NCBI GenBank assembly: GCA_963734625.1 | Contig: CAVTHW010000001.1 | Span: 186,001-250,000 of the forward strand | Reading direction: 5' to 3' | Length of the DNA: 64,000 nt | From: CAVTHW01 sp963734625 | GTDB taxonomy: Bacteria > Acidobacteriota > Terriglobia > Bryobacterales > Bryobacteraceae | In this document: one piece after another, positions 40,411-48,486 of the stretch | Numbering within the stretch: position 1 is the stretch's first letter | Layout: each line of letters begins with the position of its first letter | The notes under the pieces: generated by a model | What the model saw: the letters and a program-made list of their open reading frames with translations, nothing else | Told to the model about the DNA's origin: nothing | Database searches by the model: none | Translations under genes and position numbers: made by a program

Positions 40411-40926
40411 CTAATCTCTCCAGGTGATTCCGAAGCGGGGTGCCCAGTACTGCCACCAGTCGTTCTTGTCCTGGCGGTGGATGTAGTCGCGGAGCTCGAA
40501 CGTAAACCCCAGCTTCTCGTTGAACCAGAAGTTGACTCCTCCGCCTATCTCCCACCAGTTCGCCCCGGCGCCGCGCATGAATGAACGGCCATAGCCTGAC
40601 GTGGCGAACGGCTCCACCTTTTCGTTGCTCAGCTTGAAGGCCTTGACGCCGTTGAGCGTGAACAGGCCCACGACGTCTTTATTCCAGTTGTTAGAGTTGT
40701 CAACGTGCTTCCTCGGCCCCACGGCTGCGATCTCAGCGCCGGCGCCAAAACCACTGGAGCCGAGGTACATCCCGCCCGCGCCAAAGCCAAACTGGGCCGG
40801 GCTGGAGCCCACGCTCCGGACCTGGCCCGCCGGGGCGATGAAGCCGTAGAACCGTCCGCCTTGCTGCGAGAAGCCCAGCGAAGACAAGCACAGAATCAAC
40901 CCGATGAGCACGACAATTCTTTTCAT
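40411..40926 (-). CDS. Small outer-membrane beta-barrel protein
   Basis: A 171-residue exported protein. The signal peptide MKRIVVLIGLILCLSSLGFSQ is followed by alternating, Gly- and aromatic-rich segments (FGAGGMYLGSSGFGAGAEI, WWEIGGGVNFWFNEKLGFTFELRDY) that form strand pairs of an eight-strand-type barrel. The start at 40926 is supported by GGAGAAAG seven bases upstream. It is followed by a strong hairpin and lies 76 bases downstream of the Oar-like receptor gene on the same strand, so it may share its transcript. Function unknown. Confidence 0.7.
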   Translation of the reverse strand: MKRIVVLIGLILCLSSLGFSQQGGRFYGFIAPAGQVRSVGSSPAQFGFGAGGMYLGSSGFGAGAEIAAVGPRKHVDNSNNWNKDVVGLFTLNGVKAFKLSNEKVEPFATSGYGRSFMRGAGANWWEIGGGVNFWFNEKLGFTFELRDYIHRQDKNDWWQYWAPRFGITWRD

Positions 40927-41002
40927 ATCTTTCTCCAATTCATGATCAAGTTGAAACCGAGGCGGCGCGGTTTCTCCCCGCGCCGCCCCCATCGCTAAGC
41001 CA

Positions 41003-44000
41003 TCAAAACTCCATGCGCAGCGAAAACGCCATCTGGCGCGCTTGCCGAGCCCCACTGATGCGGCCGGCAGTGGAACCGGCCTGCAGCACTCCAGTGGAGA
41101 TTTCGTAGGTTTGACCGCTGCTCACCCCGCTGTACGAGGTGTGGTTCCACACGTTGTAGGCCTGGGCCTGGAACTTAAGCTGGCGTCCTTCGCCCAAGTA
41201 CTTGATGGGTATGTTCTTGGACAAGGTCAGGTCCCAGTTGTTCCATCCAGGGCCGGTCAGAAGGTTAAGCCCCGCATTGCCGAAGCAATCCACAGTCTGG
41301 CGGGTCGAAGTGCACGGCATCGGCGGCGCGAACATCTCGGTCTTGTAATTCCTGAAGAAGGTGCGTTCGGCCTTGGGAAGGTACGGGTCGCCCAGAACAT
41401 TGATCCGGGCGCCGTCGGACGAGCCGGTTTGGTTCGGGCCGGCTAGAGTCGTACCGCTGGTCCCCGTATAACTGAAGCTGGGCAAAAACCGGCTGCCGGT
41501 CTGAGCGGAGGTGATGCCGGAAAGCTGCCAGTTGTCCAGAATCGCGCCCAGCGCGCGGCTGCCCATCTTCTGGCCCAGCTTCGGCAGATCGTAAGCGTAG
41601 CTGATGGCCAGCACGTGCGCTACCCCGCCCGGCTGCTTACCCCGGCTGTCGGGGAAGTCCGTGAAGGTGCTGTAGGAGATGGTCTTCGCCCAGGTGTAGG
41701 CCAGGGTATACGACAAGCCCCTCGTGTGCGAGCGCCGGATAGACATCTGCAGGGAATGGTAGTAGGTGCTGCCCGTGAAGTCGTACTTCGTAATGCCGCC
41801 CATTCCCGGATAGTTCGGCCGGAAGTAGTTGTCGTCCAGCGCGCGAGACGCCTCATAGGTCCCCAGGAATGGGGTGCTATAGGTCGCTTTATTGGCGTTG
41901 GTGGGATCGACGTTGGCCGCCAGGTATCGCGAGAACATCGGGACTGCGTTGATCTGCCGCCCCGTCAGGATGTGCCGCCGCAAGGCCGGCACGTAGGATA
42001 CGTCAACCACCGTGCCGAAGCCCACGCTCTGCTGGATGCCGATGTTCCCGTTCACCATCGATTCGTAAGGCTGCTCGCCGGTTATGTTCCGGCCGGGACC
42101 CGTCACGTTGATTGATCCGCCCGTAGTGCCCACCAGGCTGGGAACAGTCACATATTGCAGCGTCGAGGTCTTGGCCTTTGGCGGTTGCCCGTTCATGGGC
42201 ATGATCTGGTTGCTGTCGCCGGCGGCGTTAAAGAAGCGCCCGAGGCCGCCGCGAATCGCGGTCTTGCCGTTGCCAAACACGTCCCAGGCGAAGCCCACGC
42301 GCGGTCCATAGCTCAGCGAGGGGAACGAGAACATGGTTAGCGGCACGTTGGGGTTAACGCCATCGGCTACCTGCATGCCGTTGTAGTAGTCCGGCTGCAC
42401 AGCGTAGCCCCCAATCTCATAGGGGACGTAGCTGCCGATCAGGTAACCGAAGTTCGCCAGTCCCGTGCCCTTGTCCAAGGCCACCACCTTTGCTTTGGAC
42501 AGAGCCGGATTGGCAAACGATGTAATCAGCGGATCGGTTGGCTTGGCCGGATAGTAGATCCGCGGCGCGTTCGCCGCGACGTAGGTGGAAGCCAGGAAAG
42601 CCGACGAGGTCTTGTTCAGGTTCGCCTGGGGCTGCACGTGGTAGAAGCGGACGCCCAATTCCAGGGTCAGCCGCGGGTTCACGCGCCAGCTATCCTGCAC
42701 GTAGAATTCGATGCCCGTCCACCAGAAGTCGCCGATAAGCCTCTTGCCCTCGGTGTAGTTGTTTACCAACCCGAGGTAGGCGTTGGCCAGGCCGTTCATC
42801 GTGTCCGCCGGGGAGGATGAGTCGTAGCCGAAGCTATAGTTTCCGAGATAGTTGCCGCCCTGCTGCTGCATCTTCCCGGTTCGCTCGTAGTAGAAACCGC
42901 CCTTCAGGCTGTGCTTTCCCCGCACCATGCTCACGTTGTCGCTGAAGCTGTAGATGTCGTTCATGTTGGTGTAGGGCCGGCTCGTGCTGAAGCCCGTCTG
43001 GGTCATGCTGTTGCCCCCATAACTCATAGCGGGGACGTATTTCGCATAGTTCCAGTGGCCGGGACCGTTGCCGCCAGGCCGGTTGGCTACGTCGTCCCAC
43101 TGGGGATCGGTGTCGCTGTACCAGTGCGGTGGATTGTTCACCCGAGCCCGGTCAAGCGCGTCTTCGTACTTCACGTACCACTCCCAGCCGTTCCAGCTCT
43201 TCCCAAACAGGAATTCGTTTACGATGGTAGGGCTGATGGTGTAGGTGATTCCCACGGCGTGCCCGTGTCCTGGGTTGGGGTGCTTCTCGGTGTAGGGCAG
43301 CCAGGCGTTCTCGCTGGGGGTCCAAAGTTCAAGGCCCCAACTGGTTTCCATGTCGTCGAAGTCGTTGCCCCATCGGTAGTAGGCGTTCAACTTGGAGGTC
43401 AGGTAGGTATCAAACCGCGCCATGGTGTTCTTCCGGGGGTGCGGCCCGCCCATAATGCTGCGGTAGTTCCGGCCGTACTTGGTGCCCGCGTTCGCATAGT
43501 CGACCGCCAACTCCGTCCAGTTGCAGACGCTGAGATTGTTCAGGTCGTCGCAGCGATTCGGCAACGGCAGGAAGTTGATCATCGCCAGCCCAGTCGGGTC
43601 GGCCGGCGTGGTGATCTTGTTCCCAGGGAACTGCACGCCCGTCGTGGGGTTGATGACCGGGACCACTTTCCCGCTGTTGTTGTAGCTGGCCGAGAAATCG
43701 CCCAAACGCTCCAGGGCCGTCGGCACCCTCGCATTGGTGGTGCTGCTGCCAGGAAGCTGTTTGGTCCACTCCTGCGAAACCATGAAGAACACCCGCTTCT
43801 TCTCGGTGTTGAACAGCTTCGGAATGAAAACCGGGCCCGATGCGCTAAACCCGTAAACGTCATAACGGTACTTAGGCTTGGGCGTGACGCGCTCCAACAG
43901 GCCGGTAGTCTTATTGATCTGGGAGCCGGCCCGGTTGTTCATGAAGGTGTTGGCGTTGAAGTATTCGCGCCGGATATTCCACCACAAACTGCCCCGGAAC

Positions 44001-44734
44001 CTCTGGCCGCCGCCCTTGGTCACGATGCTGATGGTGCCGCTCGCGTTGCGGCCGTATTCAGCCTGGTAGCCGGAGGTCAGCACCCGAATCTCGCCGACCG
44101 AGTCCATGTTCGGCTCGAAGTGAATCGTGCCGTTGGAGCCCGTGTCCAGGTCCGTGATGCCGTCCACCGTAATGTTCTTTGTGCCTCCGCCGTTAATGGT
44201 GCCGCCCGTGGTATTGGGGGTCGTGGTCTCATTCGAGGAGACGCCCGAGATGCCCGGGACCAACGCCATGAATGCAAACAAATCGCGGCCCTTCAGGGCA
44301 ATGCTGTTGAGCTGGTTGCCGTCCACCAGCGCGGACTTCTCACTGCTGGCGGTTTGCACCGCCAGGGCCACTGCCGTGACGGACACTTCCTGCGTCACGG
44401 TGCCCAGTTCCAACGCGATGCGTCCCAAGTCGCGCGTATCGCTGGATGCCAGGCTGATGTCTTTCTGAGAATACGACTTGAAACCCGTGGCCTTCACTCC
44501 TACGGTGTAGGTCCCGGGGGCCATGTTCGTGAAACGGAAGATCCCGGCCGCCGTCGTTGTTGTAGTACGGACCGATCCAGTCGCCTGATCCGTCAACTGA
44601 ACCTCAACGGTCGGTACCACCGCGCCGGTCTGATCCGTCAAAGTCCCGATCAAGTTGCTGGAAGTTTGGGAAAACGCGCACCCGCACAGGAGCGCGAAAA
44701 TGCAGAGAACCTGCACTGTCTTACGGAATAACAT
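41003..44734 (-). CDS. Oar-like TonB-dependent outer-membrane protein with carboxypeptidase-regulatory N-domain
   Basis: A 1,243-residue outer-membrane protein. Signal peptide MLFRKTVQVLCIFALLCGCAFSQ, then a carboxypeptidase-regulatory-like beta sandwich (about 25-110; LIGTLTDQTGAVVPTVEVQL), a plug domain with NITVDGITDLDTG and VLTSGYQAEYGRNASGTISIV, and a large beta barrel ending in Phe (FSLRMEF). The type is abundant in Acidobacteriota and Myxococcota (Oar) and probably imports large ligands or exports or displays proteins. The start at 44734 has AAGGGGG seven bases upstream. The gene is intact despite its length, unlike the receptors at 20-24 kb. Confidence 0.9.
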   Translation of the reverse strand: MLFRKTVQVLCIFALLCGCAFSQTSSNLIGTLTDQTGAVVPTVEVQLTDQATGSVRTTTTTAAGIFRFTNMAPGTYTVGVKATGFKSYSQKDISLASSDTRDLGRIALELGTVTQEVSVTAVALAVQTASSEKSALVDGNQLNSIALKGRDLFAFMALVPGISGVSSNETTTPNTTGGTINGGGTKNITVDGITDLDTGSNGTIHFEPNMDSVGEIRVLTSGYQAEYGRNASGTISIVTKGGGQRFRGSLWWNIRREYFNANTFMNNRAGSQINKTTGLLERVTPKPKYRYDVYGFSASGPVFIPKLFNTEKKRVFFMVSQEWTKQLPGSSTTNARVPTALERLGDFSASYNNSGKVVPVINPTTGVQFPGNKITTPADPTGLAMINFLPLPNRCDDLNNLSVCNWTELAVDYANAGTKYGRNYRSIMGGPHPRKNTMARFDTYLTSKLNAYYRWGNDFDDMETSWGLELWTPSENAWLPYTEKHPNPGHGHAVGITYTISPTIVNEFLFGKSWNGWEWYVKYEDALDRARVNNPPHWYSDTDPQWDDVANRPGGNGPGHWNYAKYVPAMSYGGNSMTQTGFSTSRPYTNMNDIYSFSDNVSMVRGKHSLKGGFYYERTGKMQQQGGNYLGNYSFGYDSSSPADTMNGLANAYLGLVNNYTEGKRLIGDFWWTGIEFYVQDSWRVNPRLTLELGVRFYHVQPQANLNKTSSAFLASTYVAANAPRIYYPAKPTDPLITSFANPALSKAKVVALDKGTGLANFGYLIGSYVPYEIGGYAVQPDYYNGMQVADGVNPNVPLTMFSFPSLSYGPRVGFAWDVFGNGKTAIRGGLGRFFNAAGDSNQIMPMNGQPPKAKTSTLQYVTVPSLVGTTGGSINVTGPGRNITGEQPYESMVNGNIGIQQSVGFGTVVDVSYVPALRRHILTGRQINAVPMFSRYLAANVDPTNANKATYSTPFLGTYEASRALDDNYFRPNYPGMGGITKYDFTGSTYYHSLQMSIRRSHTRGLSYTLAYTWAKTISYSTFTDFPDSRGKQPGGVAHVLAISYAYDLPKLGQKMGSRALGAILDNWQLSGITSAQTGSRFLPSFSYTGTSGTTLAGPNQTGSSDGARINVLGDPYLPKAERTFFRNYKTEMFAPPMPCTSTRQTVDCFGNAGLNLLTGPGWNNWDLTLSKNIPIKYLGEGRQLKFQAQAYNVWNHTSYSGVSSGQTYEISTGVLQAGSTAGRISGARQARQMAFSLRMEF

Positions 44735-44881
44735 CGAAACCCCCTTTGATGTTTGGCTTTGCGCCAAAAACCGGACAAGCCCCCTTCTCCTCAGAAAGCA
44801 GGCAACACTTCCCCGCCGCGGAGCGCCGATATACACGGCTCCCCACCCTTGAGCTGCGTGCCGTTTGTCGCAAACCAGTGT

Positions 44882-45082
44882 TCACTTCTCCGGACTTGGG
44901 TCGAAACCCCTTTTCGCTATGAGACTGAGCCTCCATAGATCGTAAACGCTGCTCGCCGTCACGCCCATCCCGAAAAGGCTGTATTTATGCCCTACCAACA
45001 GCAGCGCCAGCTTCAGTTGGAATCTTGGCCGAACTACAAGCGGGAAAAGACGGGCGTAGAGCCTCTCCAGGATGGGAGGCAA
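44882..45082 (-). CDS. Short ORF A with HKYSL motif
   Basis: A 66-residue basic frame beginning MPPILERLYARLFPLVV, with LLVGHKYSLFGMGVTASSVY in the middle and ending DPSPEK. No ribosome-binding site is obvious, and in-frame codons upstream (to about 45180) are in another frame. The segment HKYSL.G......VY recurs in ORF B at 45206-45361. Codon use is similar to neighbouring genes. No family is recognised. It lies on the same strand as, and upstream of, the Oar-like receptor gene. Confidence 0.35.
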   Translation of the reverse strand: MPPILERLYARLFPLVVRPRFQLKLALLLVGHKYSLFGMGVTASSVYDLWRLSLIAKRGFDPSPEK

Positions 45083-45205
45083 ACGAGAGCGCTACGCCGG
45101 CCGCCGAGAACCGCGTATGCCGGCGTCTACGCAAGGCTCCTTGGTTGCGGCCAAAAAATGAGCCGCCTGTGGCGGGTACCACAGGCGGCAGCTTGGCAGC
45201 TTAGG

Positions 45206-45361
45206 TTAGTCATCGGGCAAGAGTCGTTCGATGAACTGAAGACCATAATAAACGCGTGCGTTGATCAGGCATATCCCCCGGAGGCTGTATTTATGAGCGC
45301 CAGGAAATGTAAACTTGTCCACAATCGGCCGTAATTCGTAACCCACGGCCAGGGAATGGAC
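45206..45361 (-). CDS. Short ORF B with HKYSL motif, in frame after the response regulator stop
   Basis: After the response-regulator TGA (45376-45374), the same frame stays open for 55 codons until TAA at 45208-45206. It encodes a plausible protein with AVGYELRPIVDKFTFPGAHK and YSLRGICLINARVYYGLQFI and ends ERLLPDD. GTG codons at about 45361 and 45322 could start it. HKYSL.G......VY matches ORF A. It could be a separate small gene or a read-through extension of the regulator. No homologue is recognised. Confidence 0.35.
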   Translation of the reverse strand, partial: VHSLAVGYELRPIVDKFTFPGAHKYSLRGICLINARVYYGLQFIERLLPDD

Positions 45362-45373
45362 CACCGCCCAGTC

Positions 45374-46024
45374 TCAGGAAATGATCTTCTTGCGCACGGC
45401 GTAGAGGACAAGCTCAGCGGTGTTATGCAGATTAAGCTTATGCATCAGGTGGGTGCGATGGGTTTCGACGGTATAGGGGCTCACATTCAACACGGCGGCG
45501 GCCTCCCGGTTTGACTTGCCCTCGGCGAGAAGTTGAAGAATCTCCCTTTCGCGTTCGGTGAGGAGATCGTAGAAGTCGGCCAGTCCCTTGCTCTGCAACT
45601 GACGGGAATACTCGTCAACCAGCTTCTGCGCGATCGTCGGGCTGAAGAACGAACCACCCGTAACGACAGCGCGGATGGCCCTCACCAGGTCAGGCTGGGC
45701 GGAGTCCTTCAAGAGGTAGCCCTTGACGCCGGCAGCGAGCGCCCGGATTAAGTATTCCTCGTGGTCGTACATGCTTAGGACAATCACGCGGATGTTGGGG
45801 TTGGATTTAGCGATTTGCGCCGTTGCCTCGATACCGTTGAGGTCGGGCATCGCCATGTCCATCACCACGACGTCGGGACCCAGTTGTTCGGCCAGCCGCA
45901 CGGCGTCTCTGCCGTTTTCCGCCTCGCCGGCCACTTCCATATCCGCTTGCTGCTCCAGGAGGTGGCGGATTCCAGTCCTGACAATGCCATGATCGTCAGC
46001 GATTAGTACTCGAACGTGGTCCAT
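45374..46024 (-). CDS. LuxR/NarL-family response regulator (paralogue 2)
   Basis: A 216-residue regulator with receiver domain (LIADDHG, phosphoacceptor Asp in VVMDMAMPDLNG, Lys in GYLLKDS) and LuxR helix-turn-helix (LTEREREILQLLAEGKSNREAA, VETHRTHLMHKL). It overlaps the end of its partner kinase gene by 29 bases. It matches the regulator at 18933-19583 along the whole length and ends with the same AVRKKIIS, so the two systems arose by duplication. Its target may be the Oar-like receptor gene downstream, which is inference from position. Confidence 0.92.
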   Translation of the reverse strand: MDHVRVLIADDHGIVRTGIRHLLEQQADMEVAGEAENGRDAVRLAEQLGPDVVVMDMAMPDLNGIEATAQIAKSNPNIRVIVLSMYDHEEYLIRALAAGVKGYLLKDSAQPDLVRAIRAVVTGGSFFSPTIAQKLVDEYSRQLQSKGLADFYDLLTEREREILQLLAEGKSNREAAAVLNVSPYTVETHRTHLMHKLNLHNTAELVLYAVRKKIIS

Positions 46025-47363
46025 CGGTGCACCCCAGTGGCATCGGCATTTCGATTTTTAGCAGGACACCTTGGCGAGGCTTCGAGGCCACCTCGACACT
46101 CCCGCCTAATTCCCGCACCCTCTCTTCGACACCCAACAGGCCCAGACCGCGCTTCCCGCCCGTGCGTAGGCCAAGACCAACCCCATCATCCTGGATGCTC
46201 ATTTTGAGGCGGCCATGCTGTCCGCTGAGGTGAATCGCGATTGACTTGGCTTGAGCATGCCTCGCGCAGTTTGTAAGGGCCTCTTGCACCACGCGATAGA
46301 GGCAGGTGCGGTGAGCTTCAGGAAGAACATCCAAATCTCCGTCGGTTCGGAGGTCTACTGATATCCCGCTGCGCGCTGCAAACTCACGCACTTGGCATTC
46401 TAGAGCGGAAACAAGGCCCAGTTCGTCGAGCATGGCGGGACGGAGGCCGTGCGCCACCCCGCGAACTCCACGGAGGACCTCATCGAGAAGCTTGTCCGCC
46501 GCGAAGAGGTGGGCGGATTCAGGTCCATCTCGGGACGCGAGTGAGTCCCGCAAGTTCCCGAGATCCATCTTCAGCGCCGTTAGCAGTTGTCCGACCTGGT
46601 CATGCAATTCCCGGGAGACCAGCCTGCGTTCCTCCTCCTGAGCCTTGACCAGTTGCAGCGACAGACGGCGCAGTTCACCAGCTCCTTCCTCGGTCCGGCG
46701 CTGGTACTCCTCTGCGCTTCTCTCCAAAGACCGCAGCCGAACAACGGTAAGACCGGTAATGAGCAAGGTGAGAAGTCCCGCCACCAGTACGAGAGCGTTA
46801 CGCCTTGCACGAATGTTGTTCGCATTCTGGCGCAAGTCGTTCTTAAGATTGCCGGCCACAGCCGCGCTGATGGCGTCGATCTCCCTGATGACCTGCAGAA
46901 TGGCTTCCCTGGAAGGCCGCGATTCCTGCTTAAAGAAAGCGGCGGCCCGCGCCCTCCTTTCGGCCGCCGTCCAGTTCAGAACGGTCTGCATGGTTTGCCA
47001 GTAGGCGTCGAAGTCGGCCTGAAGCTCCTTCGCCTGGGCGGATTCTTCCGGCCCCATCAGGCTCTGAACCTCCGCGAGAGAAGACAGAACGGAGTCGTGA
47101 AGGGCGATGAGACGGTTCGATAGCTCGTCGTCGGCAACCGGGGAGGCGCCGAAGGCAAGATCGCGGAGTCCCAGCGCCAGCATAAGGACGCCGCTCCGCA
47201 CCTCGGCGAGGGCGCGATTCCGCGTCTGGTATTCGGTCTCAGCGAAGCTGATCTTGGTCTGGGCGCCAGCAACGTAACGATCAAAGACCAACACCGAAAC
47301 CAACATCAGCGCTATGACCGCTCCAAAACCCGTTACGACTACAAGCCAGATGCGGCTTTTCAC
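45996..47363 (-). CDS. Sensor histidine kinase, NarL-family partner (paralogue 2)
   Basis: Kinase with two membrane helices around a periplasmic domain of about 160 residues, a coiled coil, HisKA_3 with ELHDQVGQLLTALK, and HATPase (EALTNCARHAQA, GKRGLGLLGVEERV). The GTG at 47363 is preferred because it aligns with the start of the paralogous kinase (VKSRIW against VKSRTW); a TTG at 47384 would add seven residues. 455 residues from the GTG. The periplasmic domains of the two kinases share length and the phrase DxYWxxxxxxxxWT but differ in detail, so they may sense different cues. Confidence 0.9.
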   Translation of the reverse strand: MKSRIWLVVVTGFGAVIALMLVSVLVFDRYVAGAQTKISFAETEYQTRNRALAEVRSGVLMLALGLRDLAFGASPVADDELSNRLIALHDSVLSSLAEVQSLMGPEESAQAKELQADFDAYWQTMQTVLNWTAAERRARAAAFFKQESRPSREAILQVIREIDAISAAVAGNLKNDLRQNANNIRARRNALVLVAGLLTLLITGLTVVRLRSLERSAEEYQRRTEEGAGELRRLSLQLVKAQEEERRLVSRELHDQVGQLLTALKMDLGNLRDSLASRDGPESAHLFAADKLLDEVLRGVRGVAHGLRPAMLDELGLVSALECQVREFAARSGISVDLRTDGDLDVLPEAHRTCLYRVVQEALTNCARHAQAKSIAIHLSGQHGRLKMSIQDDGVGLGLRTGGKRGLGLLGVEERVRELGGSVEVASKPRQGVLLKIEMPMPLGCTDGPRSSTNR

Positions 47364-47418
47364 TTCCGTCAATTGTATTCCCAAAAGTCGGGATACGCCA
47401 GGCCATGGCTTCCGGCCT

Positions 47419-48486
47419 TCAGATTATCAACATGCAGTCGCCGTAGGAGAAGAAGCGGTAACCGGTCTCCACCGCGTGCCGGTAGGCGGACAGAACCAAG
47501 TCCTTTCCGGCAAAGGCGCAAACCAGAAGTAACAAGCTGCTCTTCGGCAAGTGGAAATTGGTCAGCATCGCGCTTACGGCCCGGAACTCGAAATCGGGGT
47601 AGATGAAGATCTCGGTTTCGCCATGGCATTCGGCCAGGCCGCCACGCCGGGCAGCGGCCTCGATCGTCCGGACAGCGGTGGTGCCGACCGCAACGAGGCG
47701 CGAGGCGGCTCGCATCTTACGCGCGCTCTCCTGGCTGATGTCGAAGAGCTCAGGATGCAGGCGGTGCTGTTCGACGACCTCCTCGTGGATCGGCTGGAAC
47801 GTGCCGAGGCCCACGTGCAGCGTGACGGTTGCGGTCTCCGCCCCGGCGGCGCGACACTCATCCAGGATCTCGAGCGTGAAGTGCAGTCCCGCCGTAGGCG
47901 CCGCCACCGAGCCGGTTTCCCGCGCGAAGACGGTCTGGTAGCGGCCGCGGTCTTCCGGCGTATCTGGACGCCGGATGTAGGGCGGCAGCGGAACGTGGCC
48001 GACCTCGTCCAGCCGGGCGTAGATGTCGCCGTCGCACTCGAAGCGTACGGTTCGCTCACCGTAAGCGCCGCGCGCCAGCACTTCGGCCTCCAGGTCGCTC
48101 GAGAACCGGACCCGCTCGCCGACCCTCATCTTGCGGCCGGGATGCACCAGAGCCTGCCAGGTCTTGCGGTCTTCGGAAACCGGCCGCAGAAGAAAGACCT
48201 CCACTTCCCCGCTGAGGTACTCGCCGCGCTTGGGATTGTTCTTGCCGATCGGCAAAGCGCCCACGCCGGCGCGGTTTCCGAAAAGCCGTGACGGGAATAC
48301 GCGCGAGTCGTTCAGCACCAGGCAATCGCCGGGACCTAGGAAGGACGGCAGCTCGCGGAAGGCCCGGTCCTCCCAGCCCTGCTCATTGCGGCGCAGCACC
48401 AGCATGCGGGAGGCGGCGCGGTCCGCCAGCGGCTCCTGTGCTATGCGGTCCTCCGGCAAGTGATAATCGAAGTCAGAGAGGTTCAT
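47419..48486 (-). CDS. queA: QueA, S-adenosylmethionine:tRNA ribosyltransferase-isomerase
   Basis: Enzyme of queuosine biosynthesis that transfers the ribosyl moiety of SAM to 7-aminomethyl-7-deazaguanine in tRNA. The 355-residue protein is full length, with the start MNLSDFDYHLPEDRIAQEPL, the VLNDSRVFPSRLFG block, GSVAAPTAGLHFT, HVGLGTFQPI and the C-terminal NFHLPKSSLLLLVCAFAG. Its ATG (48486-48484) overlaps the ATG of tsaD (48485-48487) on the other strand. Confidence 0.96.
   Translation of the reverse strand: MNLSDFDYHLPEDRIAQEPLADRAASRMLVLRRNEQGWEDRAFRELPSFLGPGDCLVLNDSRVFPSRLFGNRAGVGALPIGKNNPKRGEYLSGEVEVFLLRPVSEDRKTWQALVHPGRKMRVGERVRFSSDLEAEVLARGAYGERTVRFECDGDIYARLDEVGHVPLPPYIRRPDTPEDRGRYQTVFARETGSVAAPTAGLHFTLEILDECRAAGAETATVTLHVGLGTFQPIHEEVVEQHRLHPELFDISQESARKMRAASRLVAVGTTAVRTIEAAARRGGLAECHGETEIFIYPDFEFRAVSAMLTNFHLPKSSLLLLVCAFAGKDLVLSAYRHAVETGYRFFSYGDCMLII

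Larger units (their letters stand above)
44735..45373. other. Intergenic region between receptor and response regulator
   Basis: About 640 bases. It holds short ORFs A and B on the minus strand and the 14-base direct repeat AGGCTGTATTTATG (near 44977 and 45284), which encodes the shared HKYSL on the minus strand. There is also a GC-rich hairpin, GCCGCCTGTGG...CCACAGGCGGC, at about 45163-45190. The leader of the receptor gene must lie between 44735 and 44880. No promoter was located with confidence. Confidence 0.45.
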
